A stretch of DNA of 56,463 nucleotides, taken from the IMG/VR virus record IMGVR_UViG_3300025400_000023, positions 1 through 56,463 of that record. The stretch is one strand, 5' to 3'. The notes beneath the pieces are model-generated. The model did not search any database, was not told the DNA's origin, and was given only the letters and a program-made list of their open reading frames with translations. Positions 33,015 to 40,489 of the stretch are shown here, in pieces. This DNA comes from a virus. The position numbers were made by a program, and so were the translations under genes. Position 1 is the stretch's first letter; each line of letters starts with the position of its first letter.

Positions 33015-33934
33015 ACAACAGGTTGCCTAACTTGACCGTCACGATAAGCATCCATACGGAGCTTTCCATCTCCCAAGTTCTTGAGTGATGCCATCGCCAA
33101 ATCATATCTACTTTTGTACAAAGCAACCATGTCAGCATCACCCTTGACATATGTAATCGCCTCGAACAACGTGCCATTCAACAATGCAGAGTCAAAATTA
33201 TCACCAACCCAAGTCTCACCATTGACATTGTTGATAGACGTTACCTGCGCCTGGAAACCTATTCCACCACCTATGGATGCAGTCAACGTATCACCAACAA
33301 CATAATAACAACCTGAGCTGATCAAATTGACAGATGTGACAACACCACCGCTAACAACAATAGTAGCAGTAGCGCTATTGCCAGTCCCGCCAGTAAGAGA
33401 AACATTGTAATAAGTGCCATTTGTATATCCCGATCCAGCCTGATATATAGACAACCCACTTATGGCCGCTTGGATGATAGACGTTGGATAGTAGTAATAA
33501 TGCAACTCTGCACTGTACGTTATGTTGGGAGTTGGCCCAATGATGAACGTCAGCTCTGCTTCATTACTAGACTGAGGACCAAAGATAGCATAATGCTTTG
33601 GCTGACCCGTTACCGATGGATCTGGATAAGCCTCTCTGATAAAGTTCACATCTTTGTTCAACAAATACAAATAACTGTTCGATGAACCTGGCACTGCAGG
33701 ATATCCAGTCGTTGGATAAACGGCCAAAGAATAAACAGATAGAAAATCGTTGGGACAAGATAAGTACTGATTACCAGAGGTAATAGTACCAGTTACATTC
33801 TTCCGCAAAGAAGGCAACTGCACCGTGTTATAGATGCGTTGCTCCGTCTGCTCAATCATACGATTGAGGTCAACCGTAGGGAAATTATTCTCTACATAGT
33901 CATTAACGGCAGTAACCAGTTCACTGTAATACAT
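33011..33934 (-). CDS. head-tail adaptor with inserted beta domain, 307 aa
   Basis: N-terminal helical part (MYYSELVTAVNDYVENNFPT, LNRMIEQTEQRIYNTVQLPS) and C-terminal helices (FEAITYVKGDADMVALYKSR) fit the podophage adaptor/gatekeeper fold that docks under the portal. Residues about 157-234 (YQAGSGYTNGTYY, VSGGVVTSVNLISSGCYYVV) form a separate Gly-rich beta unit inserted between YYYYPTS and GETWVGD. It looks like a surface-exposed decoration. Coupled to both neighbours. Confidence 0.75.
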   Translation of the reverse strand: MYYSELVTAVNDYVENNFPTVDLNRMIEQTEQRIYNTVQLPSLRKNVTGTITSGNQYLSCPNDFLSVYSLAVYPTTGYPAVPGSSNSYLYLLNKDVNFIREAYPDPSVTGQPKHYAIFGPQSSNEAELTFIIGPTPNITYSAELHYYYYPTSIIQAAISGLSIYQAGSGYTNGTYYNVSLTGGTGNSATATIVVSGGVVTSVNLISSGCYYVVGDTLTASIGGGIGFQAQVTSINNVNGETWVGDNFDSALLNGTLFEAITYVKGDADMVALYKSRYDLAMASLKNLGDGKLRMDAYRDGQVRQPVV

Positions 33935-34254
33935 TATGCCATCGGTCCTCTAGCAATTCTTCCACGCTCAGCAGCGCCATTACCCCTAGTCTCTTCACCA
34001 GTGGTCTTGATATCGTCCATGTGACCAATAGAAACCCCACCATTCAATGGAGTCCAATTGTGACGAGTAGGCATCTTCACCGCCATGCCAATATCAGGAT
34101 GATCAGGATTTTGCTCAATCGCCTCTGCACCAAACTTCTTATCATTCATGTGATGAGGAGGTGCATACTCAGAAGCCGTGCCATTATAAACACGCTTTGG
34201 CTTGACAATAGCTGGGCTATTCTTGGTTGTGGGTTTCATTTGTGTAGGCATCAT
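33934..34254 (-). CDS. small basic structural-cluster protein, 106 aa
   Basis: MMPTQMKPTTKNSPAIVKPK then MNDKKFGAEAIEQNPDHPDI and a Gly/Arg tail. No domain recognised; disordered and basic overall. The double ATG (34254 and 34251) overlaps the stop of the upstream gene. Part of a string of small basic proteins between the capsid and adaptor genes. Confidence 0.65.
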   Translation of the reverse strand: MMPTQMKPTTKNSPAIVKPKRVYNGTASEYAPPHHMNDKKFGAEAIEQNPDHPDIGMAVKMPTRHNWTPLNGGVSIGHMDDIKTTGEETRGNGAAERGRIARGPMA

Positions 34255-34454
34255 CCACCTCTTCCACGTTGGTTCATAGCACGAGCCATGTTGCGTCCAA
34301 CTGCTTTCATGGATTCACCTGATACACCAGCCAAACCACCCTTCTTCAACTTAGAAAGATTGGTGTGCTTGCCAGTATGCTCTTGCTTATCGTGCATAGC
34401 AAAAGCCTTTTTGATCAGCTTCTTGTCTTCTTTAATGTCATCGTGCTTAGCCAT
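34251..34454 (-). CDS. small basic KKGG-motif protein, 67 aa
   Basis: Begins MAKHDDIKEDKKLIKKAFAM, then HDKQEHTGKHTNLSKLKKGG and an Arg/Gly end (RNMARAMNQRGRGG). The N-terminal block followed by SKLKKGG is a pattern I have seen in aquatic podophages. Strongly basic, so it could contact DNA inside the capsid. Function unknown. Confidence 0.68.
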   Translation of the reverse strand: MAKHDDIKEDKKLIKKAFAMHDKQEHTGKHTNLSKLKKGGLAGVSGESMKAVGRNMARAMNQRGRGG

Positions 34455-34456
34455 GT

Positions 34457-34846
34457 TTAACTCCCTGTAATTGTTACCGTACCTACCGATGTCGTTGCTA
34501 CCAAATAGTTTGGCGTTAATCCCGCATCATTGGCAGAAGCCCCACCAACTGGATTCCATCCCCATTGAATATCTCTCGATCCCCCAGAAGGAAAACCTAA
34601 AATATCCAAACCAGAAGCGTCATAACTCAAATCAGGTCTTGGCTGCCTTACACCCTGTGGATCATCAACTGGATACATACCCAATTGAAGTTGAGGATGA
34701 TCTGGATCCCAACACTCAGGACAAACTTTCAGTTGATATAGTTTAGTCTTAATGACCTCAAACTTCAACTGTTTTAATTTGTACCTCTGCCCGCACCGAT
34801 CACACTCGGCAATCGAGTATTTACCTGATGCAAACCTGTTACCCAT
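34457..34846 (-). CDS. zinc-binding neck/structural protein, 129 aa
   Basis: MGNRFASGKYSIAECDRCGQ then KVCPECWDPDHPQLQLGMYP: two Cys pairs (CDRC and CPEC about 27 residues apart) form a zinc ribbon. Next comes a conserved QLGMYPVDDPQGVRQPRPD segment and a Gly-rich tail. This family occurs next to adaptor genes in podophages and is probably part of the neck. One base overlaps the upstream adaptor gene. Confidence 0.72.
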   Translation of the reverse strand: MGNRFASGKYSIAECDRCGQRYKLKQLKFEVIKTKLYQLKVCPECWDPDHPQLQLGMYPVDDPQGVRQPRPDLSYDASGLDILGFPSGGSRDIQWGWNPVGGASANDAGLTPNYLVATTSVGTVTITGS

Positions 34847-35796
34847 TACGGAGTACTTCCACCAATAAACATTTGTCTAGGCACAAAACGAATAGCAGCT
34901 TTTTCACGATCCTCGCCCGCGGCAAGGTTGAACTGCTCATCGTACTGGCCCTTCAACATCTCAATCCTGTTCACCAACTCAGGCACTTTGGTGGCTATGT
35001 GATAAGCCAACCCAGCTGCAGCAGCAGGCAAAAACCTGTAGTTCATATCCTGAGTCTGAATACCTGAGCCAGTATCCTGAACTCTCCTCATTCTCCAATA
35101 CACAAAAGTATATGTAGTAGAACCATCTGGAGTCGGCCAAACCGTTATGGCTGGCAACTGAGGTACATAAATCTTTGCAGTAGCCGAATGAACTGCTGCA
35201 GTCGTATTGTTCTGCCCACGAACACAGTTGTACAAAACATTACCAGATATATACTGGTAATAAATCGTTTCCGAATCAATCTGAATATAGCCCTGAGCAG
35301 CTAGATTGACCGTACTGGAAATTGTGATTGTGGTATCTGTCGTACCTATACTAGAAGATAAAGTAACGGCAGTATTGGTCTGATCATACAAAGGGTTAGT
35401 CTCACCCGAAAGCCTCTGTACCCATACTTGAATTGGCCTTGCCTGAGTCAACTTGTTTGGGATCGTAGCGTAAGTAGAAACGCTAATACGAGTGATGTTT
35501 AAGTCAGCCTGATTGTTGGTCTGATTTGCATTTGTACGAATCACATGATCCAACAAATCAATCGTATCCGATGGCAAAGCATATGTATTCAAACCTTGAG
35601 TCAGGACAATACTGCCCTGCTCAATGGTCCACATATTGATGCCACGATTCTGCCACTCTATCGTCATCAGGTTCATTGACCTGCGAGCAGTACGCAAGTC
35701 ATAACCTGAGCGCAGTTCACGCCCAGCACGCTCCCACGCTTCCTCGGCTAAATCCGTGAAGTCAAGGTCAAATGAGGTTGTGCCAGAAGTGCTCAT
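34846..35796 (-). CDS. head-tail connector / tubular-tail-like protein, 316 aa
   Basis: FDLDFTDLAEEAWERAGREL, RTARRSMNLMTIEWQNRGIN and MWTIEQGSIVLTQGLNTYAL form the N-terminal signature of podophage connector proteins. The central region is beta-rich. The end (YHIATKVPELVNRIEMLKGQ, AAGEDREKAAIRFVP) is helical. It likely forms the ring joining portal and tail hub, together with the 307-aa adaptor. Overlaps the upstream gene by four bases. Confidence 0.75.
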   Translation of the reverse strand: MSTSGTTSFDLDFTDLAEEAWERAGRELRSGYDLRTARRSMNLMTIEWQNRGINMWTIEQGSIVLTQGLNTYALPSDTIDLLDHVIRTNANQTNNQADLNITRISVSTYATIPNKLTQARPIQVWVQRLSGETNPLYDQTNTAVTLSSSIGTTDTTITISSTVNLAAQGYIQIDSETIYYQYISGNVLYNCVRGQNNTTAAVHSATAKIYVPQLPAITVWPTPDGSTTYTFVYWRMRRVQDTGSGIQTQDMNYRFLPAAAAGLAYHIATKVPELVNRIEMLKGQYDEQFNLAAGEDREKAAIRFVPRQMFIGGSTP

Positions 35797-36107
35797 TCTG
35801 CCGCAGGTGTTTCAGCTACTGGTGTATCCACCACAGGAGCATCAGGTACAGAATCAACAACAGGAGCAGCATCTTCACTTACTTCTTCCGCAGGTGCATC
35901 AGTAGCAGTATCAGGCAAAGAAATAGTGTCAACAGATGGAGCATCCTCAGAGGATGAATTATCATCAACATGATTCTCCAATGTTTCTATGATTGCTTTT
36001 AAACGATCATCGTGATCACCGTATGCACTGTTGTGCGATGCAGCCAATCTTTTCAGTTCGCTCAGCAAATACTCAGCCTGTTCTTCAAGGTGTGATAGTA
36101 AGCTCAT
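35793..36107 (-). CDS. helix plus acidic-tail protein, 104 aa
   Basis: Amphipathic N-terminal helix (LLSHLEEQAEYLLSELKRLA) followed by about 55 residues rich in Asp, Glu, Ala, Pro and Val (PSVDTISLPDTATDAPAEEV, VPDAPVVDTPVAETPAAE). The acidic tail could mimic nucleic acid, or neutralise its basic neighbours during assembly. Its stop overlaps the start of the connector gene. Function unknown. Confidence 0.65.
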   Translation of the reverse strand: MSLLSHLEEQAEYLLSELKRLAASHNSAYGDHDDRLKAIIETLENHVDDNSSSEDAPSVDTISLPDTATDAPAEEVSEDAAPVVDSVPDAPVVDTPVAETPAAE

Positions 36108-36352
36108 TTTGATGCCCTCATGTTATCAATCAAATTAGGATAAGGTCTGCCCGCCGCTTTAGCCATAGCCTTTGCTTTTGCCTTTTTAGCAGAGCTAAGC
36201 TTTTTATGCTTCTTGGCAGGATTGGGGGTGTCCCAAACTTCCCCCCCCTTTTTATAAAGCGATACATCTTGGGGTTTATCCTTGCGATGTATCACCTTTT
36301 TACCAGGCATTTTTGACGGGTTAATGTCACCCATACCACGGCTTGCTAACAT
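36104..36352 (-). CDS. small basic protein with MGDINPSKMP and KKGG motifs, 82 aa
   Basis: MLASRGMGDINPSKMPGKKV, VSLYKKGGEVWDTPNPAKKH, then Lys/Ala-rich SSAKKAKAKAMAKAAGRPYP. The MGDINPxKMP block is a recognisable small phage family of unknown role, found next to GG-motif proteins. The histone-like Lys/Ala stretch suggests DNA contact. Overlaps the acidic-tail gene downstream by four bases. Confidence 0.7.
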   Translation of the reverse strand: MLASRGMGDINPSKMPGKKVIHRKDKPQDVSLYKKGGEVWDTPNPAKKHKKLSSAKKAKAKAMAKAAGRPYPNLIDNMRASK

Positions 36353-36358
36353 GTTAGC

Positions 36359-36598
36359 TCACTTGTGCTTGTGATGAACATGACCACCATGAGCCATGTG
36401 TTTTTGATGCTTATGCAAATGCTCTACCACTTCGTGGTGAACCTCATGCCCAGCAGCATGCTCACTATAGTGATGGTGATGATGAACGTGACCACCAGCT
36501 TCATGTTCTTTCATGTGATGAACATGGTGCTTGTGCTCATGGGGGTGCTCATGGCCGTGAGGATGTGCGGGTACTTCGTGATGTGATTTCATGTTCAT
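36359..36598 (-). CDS. histidine-rich protein, 79 aa (about 40% His)
   Basis: I count 32 histidines in 79 residues, in runs such as HPHGHEHPHEHKHHVHH and GGHVHHHHHYSEH, with Glu and Lys between them and a GGHVHHKHK end. That composition predicts binding of Ni, Zn, Cu or Co ions. It sits among the basic GG-motif genes and shares the GG element. It may buffer metal in the capsid, supply zinc to the zincin domain of the giant protein, or bind DNA with pH dependence; none is shown. ATG 36598 is four bases from the next stop. Confidence 0.75.
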   Translation of the reverse strand: MNMKSHHEVPAHPHGHEHPHEHKHHVHHMKEHEAGGHVHHHHHYSEHAAGHEVHHEVVEHLHKHQKHMAHGGHVHHKHK

Positions 36599-36601
36599 TC
36601 C

Positions 36602-37258
36602 TTAGCAAATTTTGCCGCCACGTTTTTTGGCATTAATGATTGGTCCTGTACCAATGTCATTGCCCTTCATCTTAGGCATCATGGCACGAGTGTGACCCTT
36701 CTCTTGAATAGCATGTTCGCCATGAGGACGGTTACCTTTTCTCAAGTCTCCGCCTTTTTCCATGTGGCTTGGCTCCATGCGAACGTCACCGCCCTTGGCA
36801 TAGTGGTGCTTAGTAGCTTTACCACCGTGCTTGAGCATCTTCTCGCCCATCTCTTTAGAGTGTGGCTCGCCCTTTTCCATAGTCTTGCCACCAGCTTTCA
36901 TCGCCATCTTGAGATGGTGGTGAGCCATCTTCATGTGATGATGATGATCTTCAGCCTTACCGCCATGCTTCATGCCAGGCATAGCAGGAGCAGCAGCAGG
37001 AGCAGCCATAGGTGCTTTGCGGGGCATCGCTCTGGCCATCATAGCGGCAGCACGGGGATTCATTCCCATACCACCCATAGCCATTTTCTTCTCATGTTTC
37101 TCGTGTTTCATAGTTCCACCTTCTTTAAATTTTTTGCCTTTATCGGCATTTACAAAATCTTCACCTACCTTTTGGGGTATGTGAACCTTCTTTGCAAACG
37201 CCTTGTTGTGAGCGATTGCTTCCATAAAATCATGCTGCTTCTTGCTATGAGATGGCAT
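36602..37258 (-). CDS. His/Met/Lys-rich GG-repeat protein, 218 aa
   Basis: Start set at ATG 37258 (MPSHSKKQHDFMEAIAHNKA), seven bases after GGAG, rather than the ATG two codons earlier. Residues 1-45 (KQHDFMEAIAHNKAFAKKV, IPQKVGEDFVNADKGKKFKE) are a conserved phage domain. The rest repeats [KHRA]GG[KD] (KHGGKAED, KAGGKTMEKG, KHGGKATKHH, AKGGDVRME, EKGGDLRKG, KRGGKIC). It also has KGHTRAMMPK, related to the C-terminal tag of three other proteins. Met- and His-rich, perhaps metal-binding. Confidence 0.72.
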   Translation of the reverse strand: MPSHSKKQHDFMEAIAHNKAFAKKVHIPQKVGEDFVNADKGKKFKEGGTMKHEKHEKKMAMGGMGMNPRAAAMMARAMPRKAPMAAPAAAPAMPGMKHGGKAEDHHHHMKMAHHHLKMAMKAGGKTMEKGEPHSKEMGEKMLKHGGKATKHHYAKGGDVRMEPSHMEKGGDLRKGNRPHGEHAIQEKGHTRAMMPKMKGNDIGTGPIINAKKRGGKIC

Positions 37259-37490
37259 GGGCATTCTCCATTAGTCGATCAATTTTGCTTTCCAGTCTGT
37301 CCAACCGATCCAACACTCTGTTGATATCTGCATGGACTTCTGCTTTTGTCACATACTCTTTTGCCATCTCTTCCCGTGTCCGATTGAGCAAAATAGTAAT
37401 GCGTTGCAATTCTGCTGATTTCTCTCTCAACACCCATCCTAAAATAGCGACAAGCAAGGATAGAACTGCATTCCACATCGTTGTGTCCAT
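37245..37490 (-). CDS. membrane-anchored coiled-coil protein, 81 aa
   Basis: N-terminal hydrophobic helix (WNAVLSLLVAILGWVL, residues 6-21) followed by a continuous coiled coil (AELQRITILLNRTREEMAKE, VHADINRVLDRLDRLESKID). The arrangement resembles small phage proteins that sit near holins or tails, anchored in the inner membrane. Here it lies among structural genes. It overlaps both neighbours. Function unknown. Confidence 0.7.
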   Translation of the reverse strand: MDTTMWNAVLSLLVAILGWVLREKSAELQRITILLNRTREEMAKEYVTKAEVHADINRVLDRLDRLESKIDRLMENAHAIS

Positions 37491-37915
37491 TATAGGTATC
37501 TACCTTTTGTATGTCCACGTTTTGCAATCCCATCTGCACGTTTAGATGCATGACCAAATACCACAGTAATGCTTTTATCACCCCTCTTGTCTGCCGCTTT
37601 TACTGCCGCTTCAGCACTGGGGTAATGTCTGATTTTCCCACCCTTTTTCTTGCCCTCAATCTGTGGCTGCTCTATCGAGTCAGGCAAAGGCTGTTGGTCA
37701 GGATTAAATACTTTCTGTCTTGCAGACTCAGCAGCATCAGCGTCTTCTGGTCTTGGTTTAAAACCCATGCCAGCGCCTCTGCCACCAGTTACATACTGTT
37801 GCAAACGGCTTTGATAGTCAGCTTCTTTTTTAGCATTCTGCTTGGCAGCATTGTTGATGATATTCAACTGCTCTTGCATCTGCTCAGGTGGGGAATTAAT
37901 GTTCATGCCGCCCAT
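37490..37915 (-). CDS. basic protein with ADGIA...KGHTKGR C-terminal tag, 141 aa
   Basis: Gln/Asn-rich helical N-terminus (PPEQMQEQLNIINNAAKQNA), a KKKGGKIRHYPSAEAAVKAA segment, and the end SKRADGIAKRGHTKGRYL. The last 18 residues closely match those of the next two genes upstream. The AEAAVKAADKRGDKSITVV stretch may form a small alpha/beta unit. ATG 37915 has AAGGATG upstream, within the preceding gene. Virion location is inferred from context. Confidence 0.7.
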   Translation of the reverse strand: MGGMNINSPPEQMQEQLNIINNAAKQNAKKEADYQSRLQQYVTGGRGAGMGFKPRPEDADAAESARQKVFNPDQQPLPDSIEQPQIEGKKKGGKIRHYPSAEAAVKAADKRGDKSITVVFGHASKRADGIAKRGHTKGRYL

Positions 37916-37916
37916 A

Positions 37917-38528
37917 TTAAATCATCCTTCCTTTAGTATGACCCTTTTGAGCAATACCGTCAGCACGTTTAGATGGTGATGATCTGGTTACTCCACCTTT
38001 TGCATGATGCTTAACTTTGCCACCACGCTTCATCAAGTCACCGCCTGGCTCTTTAGGAGCGCCAATATCATCCCTAATGCCTGGCCCATAATCTTTTTCT
38101 TCCTTCATCATGGGTGCAGGCTCGGCAGAAATCGTTGTTTTAGAAACAGATCTCTTCACTGGCTTCTTATCCAGTGCGCCTTTTTCAATTCTCTCTTGTG
38201 CATCTTTAGTCAGAGTAACTCTATCGCCTGATGTGGCAGCATCTGCAGCCATGTCACCAAGACCAGATGCATCAACTAATGTTTTACCAATACCTGTTGC
38301 ATTGTCAATCAAACGACCTGCAGTGTATCCAGCTCCAAGAACACCAAGCGCCAATTTACCACGGCCACCCAAACGACTAGCCGCACGACTAGCAGCTTCT
38401 TCAACAGAATCAACGGCAGCACCACGCAAACCATTTGTGCTTTTAAGTGCTTTCTTGATGTCTTCACCAACACCTTTGACCACATCTTCTTCACGAATGT
38501 TAGGAACTCTATCCCATTTTGTTGCCAT
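37917..38528 (-). CDS. basic protein with ADGIA...KGHTKGR tag, 203 aa
   Basis: Ala/Gly-rich helical middle (AASRAASRLGGRGKLALGVL) that could associate with membranes. KRGGKVKHHAKGG follows, and the end is PSKRADGIAQKGHTKGRMI. It shares both the GG element and the terminal tag with its neighbours. One base separates it from each neighbouring gene. No known domain. Confidence 0.7.
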   Translation of the reverse strand: MATKWDRVPNIREEDVVKGVGEDIKKALKSTNGLRGAAVDSVEEAASRAASRLGGRGKLALGVLGAGYTAGRLIDNATGIGKTLVDASGLGDMAADAATSGDRVTLTKDAQERIEKGALDKKPVKRSVSKTTISAEPAPMMKEEKDYGPGIRDDIGAPKEPGGDLMKRGGKVKHHAKGGVTRSSPSKRADGIAQKGHTKGRMI

Positions 38529-38529
38529 G

Positions 38530-38817
38530 TTAAACCATCCTTCCTTTGGTCAGCCCCTTAACGGCACATCCATCAGCACATTTCCATACACGCAAACTCT
38601 TGTTGATCCTGCTATTTGGATCGTTGGCGGTTTTGGATGAAGTCAGCTTTTTCTTCATCCCTTCCATCCGAGCGCAAAAACTTTTCTTCCTTGATCCGCC
38701 CTCGGGTTGGGGAGCTTTTAAATTCATCCCCTCCCTCTTTGCTGAGGCTCGACCCTTGGCGTTTAGACCGCCATTCGGATTCTTCCCTTCTTTGCGTTGC
38801 CATGCGGGGGTGCTCAT
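38530..38817 (-). CDS. DUF6321-like basic protein with terminal tag, 95 aa
   Basis: WQRKEGKNPNGGLNAKGRAS, KSFCARMEGMKKKLTSSKTA and NDPNSRINKSLRVWKC form a highly conserved basic core that I recognise as a widespread phage family (DUF6321-like). The end is CADGCAVKGLTKGRMV, a variant of the tag on the two preceding proteins. Very high Lys/Arg/Asn content points to nucleic-acid contact. Start overlaps the upstream stop by one base. Confidence 0.78.
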   Translation of the reverse strand: MSTPAWQRKEGKNPNGGLNAKGRASAKREGMNLKAPQPEGGSRKKSFCARMEGMKKKLTSSKTANDPNSRINKSLRVWKCADGCAVKGLTKGRMV

Positions 38818-39596
38818 TATGTGCTTCCAGCATCAGCATTGTTCTTAATCAAATAACCTTCTTGCGAAACCGTTAAGGCCGCAGTGCCAGTGCTGGCTTT
38901 TGCCTGCAATTGGATATCTGTTTTTTCCGCCACTGCTCTAGGCATAACCCTTTGCGTATGGTAGTTGTTTGTAAACGGAGCAATGATTGTAACAGTGGAT
39001 ACACCAGTGCTAGTTGTTTGATAGTTTTGATACGTTGCGTAACCAGCAGGGTTAGCGTTCAAGCTTGTATTAATGTCAATACGGCTTAAATAAAACGTAT
39101 ACCCCGCAGGTACGGTATAGATGCCCATCAAAGTGCGGCCATTGCCAGCTAAAATTTCTGCATACAACGTAGTGTCAGTTGTATCTTTTAGCGTGATGTT
39201 TCCTGTAGGTGCACCGGCCGTTACTGCCATGCTGTTGATACGGAAATAATATTTCACTGTAGTTACAGCGGTTGTACCATTCAACTTCAATGTTTCAGAA
39301 ATTTGGTTGTAGTTTGCATCCAAACCATTTATGGTCACTGAAGAAGTTGTATCTGCTCCGGTATTAACCGAGCTAGCAAGATGCATTTGAATTGCAGACG
39401 ATGGAAAAGTATAGGCGGTATTACCTTCCCATACAGGTACAAAAGATGTACCTACCGCTGCTTGGTAGCCATAAATGTTTAGGACACTGTGCCCATAAAC
39501 CTGACCACGAGCAACTTGCAAATCAAATGGCTCAGTTTTACTCTGGCGAGTAATTGAATTCAAAACGTTGTTTGTTGCTGGTACATTTGTAGCCAT
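38817..39596 (-). CDS. structural beta-rich virion protein, 259 aa
   Basis: FDLQVARGQVYGHSVLNIYG then VGTSFVPVWEGNTAYTFPSS is a pattern found in virion proteins of aquatic podophages. The body is all beta (TSSVTINGLDANYNQISETL), with a Pro-Arg segment (HTQRVMPRAVAEKTDIQLQA). It may be a decoration, neck or head-fibre protein. AAGGAGATTATTC precedes ATG 39596. Confidence 0.7.
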   Translation of the reverse strand: MATNVPATNNVLNSITRQSKTEPFDLQVARGQVYGHSVLNIYGYQAAVGTSFVPVWEGNTAYTFPSSAIQMHLASSVNTGADTTSSVTINGLDANYNQISETLKLNGTTAVTTVKYYFRINSMAVTAGAPTGNITLKDTTDTTLYAEILAGNGRTLMGIYTVPAGYTFYLSRIDINTSLNANPAGYATYQNYQTTSTGVSTVTIIAPFTNNYHTQRVMPRAVAEKTDIQLQAKASTGTAALTVSQEGYLIKNNADAGST

Positions 39597-39622
39597 GAAT
39601 AATCTCCTTAAAGTTTAAAGAT

Positions 39623-39638
39623 GGGGGCCTAAGCCCCC
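39623..39638 (-). other. GC hairpin between two structural genes
   Basis: GGGGGC and GCCCCC pair around the four-base loop CTAA, seven bases beyond the stop of the 230-aa gene. Only a short T stretch (ATCTTT) follows on the minus strand, so it is at best a partial terminator or an RNA-processing or mRNA-stabilising element adjusting expression between the two genes. Confidence 0.5.
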
Positions 39639-39644
39639 AGAAGA

Positions 39645-40337
39645 TTAATCAAAGTTACCGTAGGGGTAAGTTGTAGAGTTACCAATGTTCATGTCAAGTT
39701 GAGTATAACGAATTGTTACTTCAATCTGACCTGATGTTGGAGTTGCCAAACTTGTATTGGTAATCTTCAAAGTCACAACAACTTGAGAGAACCATGTTGG
39801 CTGAGTTCCAACTTGTGGGTTTTGTACGTCTTGCAATGTTGCTGCCAATTGTGAACCAACAAATGTTGCCGTACCACGAGTAGCAGAAGTAATCGCGGCC
39901 ATCGTAGCGTAAACACCAGTGCTAGTAGCAAAGTTGTTAGACACATAAGGTTGGATGGAGTTAGCAGTTACGCTACCGTCTGTGGGTAATGTGCCAACGT
40001 CAACGATCACATCAGTGATGTTTGATGCATAAGGCAAATAGAAAACCACGCCACGATAAACCGTACCAGATGTATCAGCAGTAGGTGCTGAAGCTTTGGT
40101 AGGTCCTGTACTACTGAATACACCAGCTTGTGGTGTGTAAATAACACCTGTGCTATTAGGAATGTTGTTTGAAGAAACAAACACTCCAGAGCCACCGCCA
40201 TAGTTGGCTGTGTTAGGTGTTGTTACTGAAAAGTCCAACAATGCTGTTTGAACTAAATCTGCATATCCGACATCACGGATTGGACCAAAGCGGTTATCGC
40301 CAGATAAAATTGGTCCTTCAAAGGTGCTGCGTCCCAT
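39645..40337 (-). CDS. structural protein, 230 aa, first gene after the capsid terminator
   Basis: Begins STFEGPILSGDNRFGPIRDV followed by a beta-rich, Thr/Ser/Gly-rich body, ending RYTQLDMNIGNSTTYPYG. The opening (GRSTFEGPILSGDNR) occurs in virion proteins next to capsid genes in related podophages. Probably a head surface or decoration protein. It is the first gene read from the internal promoter at 40426-40453, with AAGGAATTATT ahead of its ATG. Confidence 0.7.
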   Translation of the reverse strand: MGRSTFEGPILSGDNRFGPIRDVGYADLVQTALLDFSVTTPNTANYGGGSGVFVSSNNIPNSTGVIYTPQAGVFSSTGPTKASAPTADTSGTVYRGVVFYLPYASNITDVIVDVGTLPTDGSVTANSIQPYVSNNFATSTGVYATMAAITSATRGTATFVGSQLAATLQDVQNPQVGTQPTWFSQVVVTLKITNTSLATPTSGQIEVTIRYTQLDMNIGNSTTYPYGNFD

Positions 40338-40425
40338 AATAATTCCTTATGCAAAAGCCTCTTGTTAATCGTTGCATCGTCTGCTGGGCCAGTGGCAACA
40401 AGAGAAAAAATCCCAGACAGCCCTC

Positions 40426-40453
40426 AATATACACGAAATAAAAAAAGTGTCAA
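40426..40453 (-). promoter_or_regulatory. internal late promoter downstream of the capsid gene
   Basis: On the minus strand TTGACA (40453-40448), a 16-base spacer, then TATATT (40431-40426). Transcription is expected near 40419. The ~80-base leader can fold by pairing CTCTTGTT with AACAAGAG, and GTTGC with GCAAC inside. The -35 begins directly after the T-run of the preceding terminator, so the two elements form one compact switch separating capsid expression from the rest. Confidence 0.75.
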
Positions 40454-40454
40454 C

Positions 40455-40486
40455 AAAAAAAGGGCCCTTTTTGGGGGCCCCTTTTT
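40455..40486 (-). terminator. intrinsic terminator after the major capsid gene
   Basis: Leftward reading gives AAAAAGGG-G-CCC, a seven-base loop, then GGGCCCTTTTT: eleven pairs with one bulged G, ending in seven T (40461-40455). It begins four bases past the capsid stop. The plus strand also ends in five T after the stem, so it may work in both directions. Confidence 0.78.
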
Positions 40487-40489
40487 CGA

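Noticed and set aside
36692-37324. 210-codon plus frame opposite the His/Met-rich genes
   Set aside because: Produced by the biased codons of the His/Met/Lys-rich proteins on the other strand.
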